Source of the DNA: Cunninghamia lanceolata
Taxonomy: Eukaryota > Streptophyta > Pinopsida > Cupressales > Cupressaceae
DNA length: 64,000 bases
Reading direction: 5' to 3'
Assembly (NCBI GenBank): GCA_027924645.1
Contig: BSBN01000334.1
Coordinates: 2,294,001 to 2,358,000, forward strand
Made by a program: the position numbers and the translations under genes. Below are positions 34,084 through 45,433 of this stretch, piece by piece. The notes beneath the pieces are model-generated. The model worked only from the letters and a program-made list of their open reading frames with translations. It was not told where the DNA came from and ran no database searches. How positions within the stretch are numbered: position 1 is the stretch's first letter; every line of letters starts with the position of its first letter.

Positions 34084-35052
34084 GTTGTCACCACGTGTTT
34101 GTCTTAAGTCCTTTTAGCAAGTGCTTGCTTAGGGATTTGGATGATGATGTGGAATGTTTAGATGATGTGTTTAGATTGATTTGTTTATGTGTTTGGGTGT
34201 TTAGAGCTTGATATGGCAATATTCAAACAAATGATTATGCATATACACACATGAATCACTCACGCAAGACACATAAGCAAGTTGTTGACTTTGAAAATAA
34301 AATGTGATGATTATGCAAGCACACATGGAAAACACCTCAACAAGCCTAATGTGTAATCAAGTGGGTATAGCCAATTAGGTCTTAGGCTATCTATTGCACA
34401 AGGTTGACTATGGAATTGAAAGTGAAATCCTGCCACACAGCCAAGAGAAAGGGGTAACCCACCTTTCACCTTCACTTCCCAAAGGTATAAAGTTCTTTGG
34501 GGCTTAGCCAAGAGTGACAAGATTCCAACTCCCAATGAGGGTGTCTTTCGATTCAGCCTCGATTGAGGTCGTCCCTTGGAGTGGTGTGTCTCCAAGCAGG
34601 CCTCCTAAGAAGGGTATGACAAAAGCAAACCAAGTGAGCTGTCACTTGATTCACACTCGCAGTTGTTAATTTCCCCTTAGAAACTTGAAATGTGTAACAA
34701 ACAGTTCAAGCACTTGTTCTTTTTAGACCCAAATCCAAATGTGATGGAAGACAATGGTTTGTTTTAGCCCAATTTTTTGATGTGAATTTGCAAACAATTG
34801 TTCATTTTAAAGCCCAAATCCAAGTGTGATGACAAAAAAGTTATTTGTTTTATGCCCAAAATCTAAATGTGTGATCAAATAATGATTAGAGATAAGAGAT
34901 TAGAATGAGTGCACCTCATAAAAATTGCTTTCCAAGTTGCTATTATGATTGATCCAAATGTTGCTCCAGCTCCTTTGATTCACTTACAAGTCACTGCAAA
35001 AAATAAAATGTGATTTAGTTCGCTAGATTGGAAGATATGATTTTTTTTTCTA
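34084..35052 (-). other. Element C leader, anonymous part
   Basis: Untranslated leader between the tandem array and gag. No gene seen. Short frames here show no motif. Confidence 0.5.
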
Positions 35053-35708
35053 AAAGTCACGCATCAAAAATTTCTGAAAAATTAGAATCGCAGGGTCAAC
35101 TTCAAATCGCCATAACTCTTTGAATACTGAGCCAAATCTTTAATGTAACCACTTTTCGGAAAGCTCTCGAAGTCCTCTTTCCAACGAATCTAAGATCTCC
35201 TTTTTACAGGACCTGTGTAAAACAAAAAACCCTCTGCAACAGATCTGGTCATAAATTAAAAAAATCAGCAAAAAGTTGCGCGTCAAAAATTTCTGAAAAA
35301 TTAGAATCGCAGGGTCAACTTCAAATCGTCATAACTCTTTGAATACTAAGCCAAATCTTTAATGTAACCACTTTTCGGAAAGCTCTCGAAGTCCTCTTTC
35401 CAACGAATCTAAGATCTCTTTTTTCCAGGACCTGTGCAAAACAAAAAACCCTCTGCAACAAATCTGGTCATAAATTAAAAAAATCAGCAAAAAGTCGCGC
35501 GTCGAAAATTTCTGAAAAATTAGAATCGTAGGGTCAACTTCAAATCGTCATAACTCTTTGAATACTAAGCCAAATCTTTAATGTAACCACTTTTCGGAAA
35601 GCTCTCGAAGTCCTCTTTCCAATAAATCTAAGATCTCCTTTTTACAGGACCTGTGTAAAACAAAAAACCCTCTGCAACAGATCTGGTCGTAAATTAAAAA
35701 AAAATCAG
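35053..35708 (-). repeat. Three tandem 218 bp repeats in the element C leader
   Basis: Units start near 35053, 35271 and 35490, each about 218-219 bp and highly similar. Each contains CATAACTCTTTGAATACT, GGAAAGCTCTCGAAGTCCTC and CTTTCCAACGAAT. They lie between the primer site and gag. Confidence 0.9.
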
Positions 35709-35831
35709 CAATATAAAATATCTTCAACCTACAAATCAAAGTGCATAAACCTGCAAAAATGAATGATTGACGCTCTAAGAAATCTGATCTTCATAAAAAC
35801 AACTCAAACAAGAGGGTTAATCAGGGACGTG

Positions 35832-35853
35832 AGTCCCACCGGGCGTGCCAAAA
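35832..35853 (-). other. Primer-binding site of element C
   Basis: On the minus strand reads TTTTGGCACGCCCGGTGGGA right after the 5' LTR, a form found in Tat-like plant Ty3 elements. I do not assign the tRNA. Confidence 0.75.
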
Positions 35854-36788
35854 TGTATATCAAAAAATTTGGATTTGTAAATGGAAATGATGAAACAATT
35901 GAAATGCATAACCTAAACCCAAATAATTCAATACCTCGAAGATGCAAGATGAGCTTGATTGATCAATTTGTTGTGTTGGTTGCTCGATTCTGCAGCATAA
36001 CATTAAGATGAAGATGATATGAAGATGATAGCTGAAGGATGCAAAGGCTCTAATGATATTTTGACAGAATAATGGTACTTGAAGCTCCATGTATTATAGA
36101 AAATTTGGCAGAATAATGGTACTTGAAGCTCAATGCATTATAGAAAATTTGGCAGAATAATGGTACTTGAAGCTCAATGCATGCTAAAGGCTTATGAGGG
36201 GGTTGATTTATAGGAAAGGCTTGGTTCTAATGGACGGCTGAGATTAAAAAGCTAATTGATTGATGTGGACGGCTAGGATTGATTTGGTTATCCCACTCTT
36301 CAAGGGAGTTGTAGTCATTTGACAAGTGTCAAAGAGAATAAGGCTCATGTGTGTTTGTGTACATAAAAAGTACTACATATAAAATATATTAAATAAAAGG
36401 CTGTAGTACCACTTATCTTTTTTAAATGAAAGAGGCACACATGTCGGCTAAATGATAAGATAAATTAATTAAATAAATAAAATTTATTTAATTAATTAGA
36501 AAGTCGGCTTATAATGAGAACTTAATTCAAATAAAATATTTGAATTAGTTGGGATATGAGTTGGATATTAATTAAATAAATAAAATTTATTTAATTAATT
36601 AGCTAAGTGGGATTAGGATATGATGTGGAAATTAATTAAATAAATAAAATTTATTTAATTAATTGGCTTAATGGATAAATGGGATTAAGAGTGGGATTTA
36701 GGACAAAATGCTACATGATGTCTAGGATAATGTTTTAACAAGGTGTTGCAAGACATGAATAAAGTTGGGACAAATTTGGGTGTCTACA
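35854..36788 (-). repeat. 5' LTR of element C
   Basis: Same length and ends as 27154-28088; about seven differences, six of them transitions. Followed by the CTTAC duplication at 36789-36793. Confidence 0.93.
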
Positions 36789-36793
36789 CTTAC

Positions 36794-37800
36794 AGTTGGT
36801 CTTCTTTTGTCAATAATGTGGACAATATTCAACCAAATCTACCTTTGTTATCTCTTGCTTTTTCTTTATGTGTAGGGTGTCCATTTGAGTTGTTAGATGG
36901 CTTATAACGTCTTATTTCATATTTGATAGGAGATTTCCAAGTTCTACCTTGTAGACTGCAGTAGATGTTTTAGTGGAAGGTGGAGCTCTTAAGCCTCTAT
37001 TTTTCTTCAAAGTGGAACGTGAATAGTTTCTATAGATTTGAAAAATTTCATCAAACCCAAGTTGAGAGATGTCCCTTGATCCAATTAAATTTAGTGCATC
37101 CATACATTCTTCACTCACACCTCTTAAGAAGACCAACTTGAGTGACTTTGGAGAGAGCCGATTATGTCTTCACTTCCTGAGGCAAAAGTGAATTCTTTTA
37201 ATGTAGTCTTCAAGAGGTTCATCTTCCTTCTATGACATCATGAAGATGTCATCTCCTTTCATATCTCTTCAATGATAATAGTCTTGGTACTTCTACGAGA
37301 ATTTCTCCTTCATGGTACCCTAGTTCATTACTAAATTTTGGCCCAGCCCCATGAACCATTATAAGGATGCATCCTTGAGGGTGGCTGGAAAGAGTTTGAG
37401 TTTGTATGTATCTTTAGTGCAGTCATAGTTTACATAGTACATCAAATTAAAAAAGAAATGTATCTGGGTCCTCATTGATTAACACATGAAAGTTTGGTAG
37501 AGTTGAAGGAGGTATTTTCTTCAGGGTATCAACTCTTGCCTGGTCTGTGATAGGAAATGTAAACATAACTGGCTCAGCTAGATTTTCTACTGCTTCTTCC
37601 ATCATTGTGTCTTGATGCCAAGTGGCAATATCTTCTAAGTCTACAACGTTCTCTGGTCCAAAGGGTAGTTCAAAATGGTCTTCTCCTTCTTCTATTTAAC
37701 TAGATGGAAGAAATCTCCCTAGCTAGTCTCTTGGCCATCACATGCAATGATGCTTGAGCTAATAGCTCTGTTCCTGCACCGTGTTAGTAGATAGTTTAGA
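36794..37800 (-). pseudogene. Element A gag, N-terminal part
   Basis: Minus strand, starting around ELLAQASLHVMAKRLAR. It includes LPNFHVLINEDPDTFLF, the common Ty3 gag motif, then GYHEGEILVEVPRLL-like and FLRGVSEECMDALNLIG segments and a CPH-type knuckle start just before element C. Several stops and shifts. It continues at 27148 after removal of element C; the split falls inside the Cys-containing segment. Confidence 0.8.
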
Positions 37801-37910
37801 AATGGATTGAATATCTAAGTAATCCTAATTGCTGAAAAGGAAATCCCATACCCTATGAAAGCAAATACAAACATGAATCAAAAAAACTTAGAAACTCTAA
37901 ACCTTAGCAC

Positions 37911-37933
37911 TATCCCCACAAATGGCACCAAAA
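37911..37933 (-). other. Primer-binding site of element A
   Basis: Minus strand TTTTGGTGCCATTTGTGGGG, a decayed form of the TGGCGCCGTTGCCGGGGA site common in Athila-like elements. Confidence 0.65.
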
Positions 37934-37934
37934 A

Positions 37935-39368
37935 TGTCGAACTCCATTATTAACCAATACAATGATGCAGAAAGGGCATGCACACAACTCAACGAACCAA
38001 CATATCCTATATCAACAAACCTAATGGCTATAATGTGTTACATTTAAATTGTCAAACTAGGTAATCATATTCTTCTTGGATGGTATCCATACTATGTGTA
38101 CAGTCAAGGATTCCTGAATTGTAATCTAGAAGTTGCACATAGAAATAAACTATGGGAAAGGAAACAAACTTTACTTTGCAAGGAATAACAGGTACTACAA
38201 ATAGGTAATGTTGTTAAGAAATAATCAATGCTTTATTCAATTGGCAAAACAATCTATGTAACTCACAACAAAGAAACAATCTATACACTAAGTCAGTGAT
38301 CACCTTAAACTGACAATGCAGATTAACAATATTAACTAATCCACATGAACATAAACTAACAATACTAAGTAAGGTATTTGGAAACGCTTCCTATACTGAT
38401 CTACTGAGGAAATATTTATATGCAAATTTTTACTTTTATAGTTACATATAAAGATGCACATTAATAGAAAGATATTGACAACTTCCAAATGCAAACACAA
38501 AACTCACAACACAAGATATACATGGAGAAAACCCTTTCAAGTAAAAAACCCCACACTCCAAAGCCACTAAATATATTATTCAGAAATCAAGAAGATTACA
38601 ATATACTTGCAGAACAAGTTTTTATAGGAGTATATCCAACTAGAGATCTAGGAGGTAACTCGACATCTATAAGATTCTTACACACAACCTCCATCTCTAG
38701 CTCCTAATATATAGGAGATACAATACAGTAAACCATTACCGGTAATTACAAAACCATGAGCCAAAACCACCCAAAAGTGGTGCCCAAATTATCTCCAATC
38801 AAAGATGCCTTGTGATGTGCCAAAACACACACCAACACATGTAACTCTCCCCTTTACAACTCTTTTATGTGTCCAACGTGTTTTTACATTTCCCATAAAT
38901 AGGAGGTCCAACTTCCGGAGGTCATAACTTTTGATCCGGGTGTATGATTGATGAACCGTTTGATGCATTGGAAAGATGGTGAAGAGATCTATCACCCTGT
39001 AACCTACTTTGTTGGTTATGATAATTTTCAGAGCATTTGGGGACCTCTAAGTGCCTCAAAATTGAGTTTGAAACTTTTTTGACAGTTTTAAAAAATAGAA
39101 ACTTTAATATCTCACGATCCAAGTATGATCTTGAGTCGAAACTCAACCGAGATGTTTAATTAGCTATTTTGCACCTTCTAAGAAAATTTTAGTTCGATCC
39201 AAGGTCAAATGTAAACTTACTAAAAATAGTAAGTCCAACCATTTTTAGCCCTTTTAGAAACTTTAAAAGTTCTAGATCATTCTTCAAGATAAAGGGTATT
39301 CAAAAAGACCAAAACTAGGAAGAACATTAACCTTTCGAGGTTGCAAGGTTGAGACACTTTTCTTAACA
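37935..39368 (-). repeat. 5' LTR of element A
   Basis: Minus strand TGTTAAGAAAAGTGTC...GGAGTTCGACA, about 1434 bp with TG...CA ends, next to the primer site. The partner LTR is outside the window. The 39368 end is inferred from the TG start and is not confirmed by a second copy. Confidence 0.65.
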
Positions 39369-40311
39369 AATATGGACTAATCATATAAACATACACTAAC
39401 ACAAAATGAACTAATCATATAAACATATAAGAGAGATACATTTACCTTAAGTGGCCCTTTATTAAGTGATTGTAATCTCCACATAATCTAAACTAGATCA
39501 CTATTGTATCACCGAATCATTGATTGAATCCAAAACTTTGTTCTTTATTGAAAGTTGAAAAATACAATAATAGCTTGACAACACAATCTCTTTCTAACCT
39601 CCTCTTGTCGTTTACAAAATCTAACATATATATAGACAAGACCTAATTTTTCTAATTGAATAAAACTTCTAAGCAACTAATTCTATACTCATCCATTCTC
39701 CCACAAACATAGGGAGAAGACATTATTATTAATTAGACTAGAAATAGGAAACTAACTACCACAAAGATAACTAGACATCACAATCCCACTATGACTCTTC
39801 TTAGTCATCATGAAGATAGTTATAAATGAAAATAGAACATAAACCACGATATGAGCTTCCTTCATTATTCATGACTGCATCAACTATTAAGAGCAAAACC
39901 ATCGAGGAATGGGGATTATGGTGAACTCATGCCCAATGAATTTGGAATCCTTTTCCTCTGGCTCTAGGTAATTGTATTATTTGTTGTAGATGAAAACACC
40001 TCCTTTGTTGCGGGATGACAGGTGGTCTCCATCATATGTAACCACATGCTTGCTACATAGGGGGTAGTTCACAATATAATATTTACACATCACAAACTAC
40101 TAAAATTAACTAAAATTACTATCACATCTTATGAACAATAATTAATCCATACATAGTCATTCACCAACATATCATGTACTATTATTAATGCTTTTAGTGT
40201 CTTAAAGTTAATTATAAGCATAAACAATGTATGGAAAAGTCTGGGAATGTCTTTAAAAATCATAAACTAAAGCAAGAGAAACAGAATAGAGTATAGCCTC
40301 ATCACATAGTT
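39369..40311. other. Anonymous AT-rich sequence
   Basis: No gene, RNA or repeat recognised. Confidence 0.4.
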
Positions 40312-40755
40312 TTGACGGAGGAGAAAACTAAAGCCCTATTAACTAATACACAGAATGATCAAACATCCTTTTTAGCATTGAGCCAAACACCAAGTGTTGT
40401 AGAGGTGGAGACTATTCTTCAATCCCTTGCTCAATTGGAGTTCCAGATCAAAGCTACAGTCTAGAGTTTACAAAGCTTCTCCTATAAGGAGATCATTGAT
40501 TTGGACAGCGTTTTTGAGGCTCTCAAGAAGAAGGTTCAACCTTCTGACAGTGAGTGGGCATCTATACAGCTCGCACTCTAGAAACTTTGAGTCAGAATCA
40601 GGTTGTGTTTCCACATTTTTGTTGTTTATTCTTTTTATTGTCAAAGATTTTGGATTCTTCTCCATAGGTGCAGATCTCCTAGTGAGTCACCAAGAGTCAA
40701 GTAGAGAAAAAGCCCTACATTTTGTTGTATTCTTTGTTTTGCTGAGGTGATGAGT
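40312..40755 (+). pseudogene. Two-exon gene fragment of unknown family
   Basis: A 97-codon open stretch (40312-40601) reads VLTEEKTKALLTNTQNDQTS ... SYKEIIDLDSVFEALKKKV ... PSDSEWASIQLAL and ends at a GT donor. A 66 bp intron (40602-40667, ending CCATAG) leads to a second exon with GADLLVSHQESSREKALHF. Two TAG codons sit where Gln (CAG) would fit, and one base shift lies before the donor. It has no transposon motifs I recognise. It may be a captured or dying host gene; helical, charged protein, function unknown. Confidence 0.45.
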
Positions 40756-43700
40756 CAGGACTAAATTTTGGTAGTGTATATGTTGGTGTACATCGTGAGA
40801 CATTAATAGAAACAATGGATAAAGATCAAACAAGGGCCTAGGCACTAAAGAGTCTGTGACGGTTTCTTTTTCTGCCAAAGTTTCTCATGGATTCAACATT
40901 GGAAGAGATCTCCACATGTCATAGTGACACATCTCTTGAAGTTTTGCTAGTCATGACTCAAGGTTCTTTTGTGCCATTTGTTAGAGTTTTCCATGGGTTG
41001 CAGCAGCACATCATTCTATACTGATAAATATTGACAAAATTTCTTTATACTCTATTCGCTGGGCCATTGAAAATGGAGTCCACGTGTCTATTTCTCACAT
41101 CTTTTCAAGGTTGATAGTTCTGACAGCAATTTTTGTTGCGCCATTGGCTTAGGGTTCACACGTGGCATCACCGCCCATAAGATGAGGTTTTTGAAAAGTA
41201 AATAGACATCATTTGGTGGGTCTCATTAGAGGAAGGAGAGAAGTGGCCATGTGGCATCACCATGCATCTCTAAGGGCGAAGGGATTCTGATAGTATTTCT
41301 TGTTGCATCTTCCTTCATGTAGAGCCTCTTCCTTCATGCAGAGTCTCATTCTTGATGTAGAGTCTCATGCTTCATCCAGGGCCAGGGAATCTCTAAGCTA
41401 TAGTTCAAACTGATATCAGTGTTTTAATGCTTTTTGAAGTTTTAGTTAGTTCTGTGTAATTGTTGGTCTTATTTCAGAATCTCGAGTTGGAGATTCCAGT
41501 TTAAATAGGTCTATGATTGTTGTTATTAGGATGGAGAAAATTTGAATAGAACTATAAGAATAAAAAAGAGCCTTTATGGACATTTCTCAAAAAGGATTAA
41601 ATATTGTATGTTTGTGCAAACTTTGATCTTGTTTACTTTTTTCTCCGATCAATAATGAAGAGTGATGAAGTTCTATGCTAATTTGTTTAAGGATTCATAT
41701 TTGTCATATACAACGTATTTTGGCCTATGTGATTTACTATCGAAGTGATAAAATTCAGAATTGGCTATAAAATCATGCATGTATGCTCTTTGAAAAGTTA
41801 TGATTCATTTGTTATTATTAGTAGCTAGATGCATTATGACTCTTTTGTTTCCAATATTTAAGATAGTTTTCAGCATATCACCATAGATTAGATTATGTTC
41901 ATAGTCATTTATTATTTAGCATCTCTCTCTCTCTCTCTCCTACATATCAAAGATTTAAGGAAGAGTCAGCCTTTATAAAATCTGTCAATTATCTTATAGA
42001 TCAAGTTCCACATTTTTGAGATTTCCCATTGTTGTTGGTTATATGAAAATTTAATCATCAACAAATGGCTAGATAGATTTTTTTCTATGCTATTCAAAAC
42101 AAACTCACCCCTAGCAATTTCATAAATCTGCAAGTTGAGACACCTTGAACATACTTTAATTTATAATTTATAATTTTTTAAGTTCCAAAAATTATTCATG
42201 TCTTTACATTATAGAGTCAAGGTTTAATTGAAGGAACATAGGCTTGATAAGTTGCATAATAATAGCTGAACCTACCAAAATGTATAGATTATATTGTCAT
42301 AATAAATCTAGTAATCAAATTAATAGAATATTGTTCTTTTCTAAAAAAACATTTTTACTTAAGTATTACATTGTATTATTTGTATTTGAAAGTTTCAATT
42401 TTTAAAATTCTAGAAAAAGTTAATGGTTATTAAATTTAAAATATTAATTTTTTTATATTTAACAAGGAGATTTTACATAACATCAATATTTATTTTCTCT
42501 CTTATTGTCCAAACTAAGTGCATTTATCCACTTAATTTTAAAATATTTATTAGAATTATCCTACATCAATTAATTATTAAATATAAATAAGTTGTATATT
42601 TGTTATATTGATTATTTTAATTAGCCTAAACTCATGTAAAAATGGAATTCATTCCCCTAGAGTACTCTAACCAGAGTGGGCCATAAAGAAAATGGAATGC
42701 ATTATTTTAATTATGTATATTTTACAAAGCATTCTTGCTTCATAGTTGCTGATGAAATTTTCACACACTGTGGCGGTTAAGCCTCTTAACTAGGAAAGAT
42801 AACCGTGATGGGGACAAGGGGAAACAATTGCATGCTATTTGAAAGTATGACCATAAGAATAAATAGTTATAGAGGAGGGGTGTTAACAAACCAATAGAAA
42901 TATGTGATGTTAGAAGGCCCCACCAACCACCTAAGTGGGTCAAAGCTTAGAGTGTGTTGTTTAAGCCCCGCCTTATTTTCTTTAGAGAGGCATTCTTGGA
43001 GCATGCCTAATGTTATGTGTTGAAAGTTAGCTCACTCCCTTTCATAGAGGGAATGCCTTTGATGTAATTAACTTGTGTGGATGGGTCTAGAAGGTGCTTA
43101 GAGTTAGTATTTATGAGATCCAAACATTAGGAAGTGGATGCATTCAAGTTGAAACAAGGCTTGGGTCCAAAGTTTTCATAGGCTTTAGACTTAGAGGATC
43201 TTAAAGCATTAGTTAGTCAAACTTTGGAAGGACTTTGGGGTCCAAATCTTAGTTAGACTTGAAACATGAGAAAAAGAAAAAGAAAGTGTGCAAATGAAAT
43301 TTGAATGGTAATAGGCCTAAGTTTTGGAGATGAGTTATAGATGTCAAACATGTTTTAAATGCCTATTTAAAATGCTCACTCAACTCAAATGCCTAAGGAT
43401 TTTGTGATCCATGGGGAGGCACAAAAATAATGGTGAGCTTAGAGTTGATATGAGAGGATAACATGATTTAAGTGAGGCTTTGGGTTTGAAAAAAGGTGTG
43501 AAGATGTTATTTAAACCTAGAGCACAAGCCATAAGGCTAACAAGACACCATGAACATGATATTATATACACGATTCTGAAACATGACTCAAGCATTTTTT
43601 AAGATCAAGACCAACTCAGATATGTAGGAATATGATCATGATAAAGTAAAATTTTAGAATAGATAAAATAGAGCTAAAGCAGAAATGGGGTGTTCATCAA

Positions 43701-44359
43701 TTGAAAAATTAAACCAGTCATAAGCATAACCATGAAAACTAGAGGCATATGATGCATGAAATTAAGCTTGAGAGAACTAGAAAAACAAGATACTAATAAA
43801 TAAGTGGTCCCATGATTTTGTGGGAAATTAGGGTATGTTGCAAATGTAACAACATGTTGCATATAGATTGAATTAGAAAAGTGGGGAGTTATAAATGGAA
43901 AATTTGTACTTTAAATGTTGGGAACCTAATTTTGCACAATGCCACTAGAGGAAACAAGCAAGGTAGCACTCAAAATACTCAAATGGTAGAAATTAAAATA
44001 AAGACAAATATTTAAGTACGAACAAAAACTATTTACAATATCAACTATTGATTTTAGGGATGCCAATTAGTCAAAACAATTACCAAAAGAAAAGAAGTAC
44101 AAAATAAACACATTCAGTACCACTTTTAAAAGTATATTATTTGTTATTGCACTCATTTCAACAATGTTAATTTTTATTTAGGTCCCTATACCCATTAACA
44201 TTATTTTCTAAAAATAATTGTCTTTCATCATTATATTCGTGTTCACTCTTAAGTTGACAAGATATAATAGTCCCAATAGAAAAAATAAATACACTTAATA
44301 TACTTATTTAGTGCTTTATATAAAAATATATACACATGTAAACAAGTGAACATAAATAA
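40756..44359. other. Anonymous intergenic sequence
   Basis: No gene seen. Contains about four 19-20 bp imperfect tandem units (TCCTTCATGTAGAGCCTCT-like) at 41311-41385, a short (CT)n tract near 41922 and a very AT-rich stretch at 42150-42650. Confidence 0.5.
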
Positions 44360-44369
44360 TGATTGTGGT

Positions 44370-44666
44370 CAGTGATTAAATTTGACAGTCGACCTCACCT
44401 ATCAAGCCAATTCTTTATGACATGGTTATCCATTCAAAGGTGCCCTTAAAATACTATGACATACCTTAGTATAAGTAAAATTACATATAAACCATATATA
44501 TATATATATATAATCACAATTCTATATAAATTTTGATAGTATATCCAAAATCTCTCCTTTCATATAGTATATCCAAAATCTCTCCTTTCATATGATACAA
44601 TCTTTTTAAAATTTTGATTGTATTTTACGGTAAAAATGTCTAAATACGGCTATCAAATTTAACCCC
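44370..44666. mobile_element. MITE copy 1, Mutator-like
   Basis: 297 bp non-coding element with inverted ends (CAGTGATTAAATTTGACAG and, from the right, GGGGTTAAATTTGATAGCC) flanked by a perfect 10 bp duplication TGATTGTGGT (44360-44369 and 44667-44676). Long duplications of 9-10 bp indicate a Mutator-type transposase in trans. Inside is a (TA)n run and a 28 bp direct repeat near 44547-44600. It lies upstream of the XTH gene. Confidence 0.8.
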
Positions 44667-45350
44667 TGATTGTGGTGAAAGCATTAAAAAAAAAAATGCG
44701 TAAGAGGCCGTCGAATTTAAGCAGCACATTGTGAATTGATGGCCTTCCCACGTGTTAAGCCGTAGGCCACTCAACGGGTTGGTCGAAGGGTCGATTCCTG
44801 CCCTTGAAAGGATTATTGTCTGCCCATATCTTCAGTCTTTATCCAACAACCAGCACTCAAAAAATTCAAACACACTGGTACGGTAGCAGATAATGTGACT
44901 GATTTGTTTCATGTACAAGATGACTAGACACTCACGGGTCGGAAATGTAGAGTAGGCCCTATTGTTGGGTTCAAATTCTAGATTTAAGCGCACCCTGTTT
45001 TGATTTCAACTCACGCCAAACAAATGCTGGAGTTTTGAAAAACCACAAGTGGATTAAGGGCTACCTTGGCTGTATTGTGCAGAGTCCGATTGGAGAGTTT
45101 ATGGTAATTGGAATTGTGACGTTGGTGTCTTTTCTCAACGGTCCTGTACTTGTCCAATACACTGCATCAAAAAGTGTACAGGTGCCATTAAAAAGAAACA
45201 GTGTTGCGGATAAATGGGAGAATTATTCGTTACCCAGATGAAATGTGTTTACACAATTCAGTTGTTGGGAGCATGCAATCCAGCCATAAACTGTCACTAA
45301 AGTTTCAGTTCATTGAAGGAACACCTCTTAGTGGCAGACATAATTCCACT

Positions 45351-45357
45351 TATATAG
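45351..45357 (+). promoter_or_regulatory. Candidate TATA box of the XTH gene
   Basis: TATATAG lies 77 bp upstream of the start codon, which would give a 5' leader of about 50 nt. Position only; no expression evidence. Confidence 0.5.
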
Positions 45358-45433
45358 TGGGCTACTGCCCTCCTTTGTATGTGCTCACAGGTTCTCTTTC
45401 TAGGATTAGATTGCTAATCTTGTTCAGAGATTC

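Larger units (their letters stand above)
27154..36788 (-). mobile_element. Element C: complete gag-only LTR retrotransposon
   Basis: Two 935 bp LTRs (27154-28088 and 35854-36788) differ at about seven positions, giving about 99% identity, and are flanked by a perfect CTTAC duplication (27149-27153 and 36789-36793). Minus-strand orientation is shown by the primer site beside the right LTR and the purine tract beside the left LTR. The interior encodes one long Gag-like protein with a zinc knuckle and a G-patch, but no protease, reverse transcriptase or integrase. It must therefore move, if at all, using another element's enzymes. It lies in the gag of element A and looks recent. Confidence 0.92.
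12378..39368 (-). mobile_element. Element A: minus-strand Ty3-type retrotransposon, host of the nest
   Basis: On the minus strand: 5' LTR 39368-37935, primer site, gag 37800-36794, [element C], rest of gag and protease 27148-25391, reverse transcriptase 25390-24695, [element B], end of reverse transcriptase and RNase H 12773-12378, [element D]. Integrase and 3' LTR would be left of the window. The reverse transcriptase wording (FVDGFNGYNQ, VYMDDLTTYGDS) resembles non-chromodomain Ty3 lineages such as Athila/Tat. All coding parts are decayed. Confidence 0.85.

Noticed and set aside
35053..35708. CRISPR-like array
   Set aside because: Three 218 bp tandem units without unique spacers, inside an LTR element of a plant genome.
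44735..44815. Possible tRNA gene or SINE (GGGTCGATTCC resembles a B box)
   Set aside because: No acceptor or anticodon stem can be formed and the A-box region is wrongly spaced; left unannotated.
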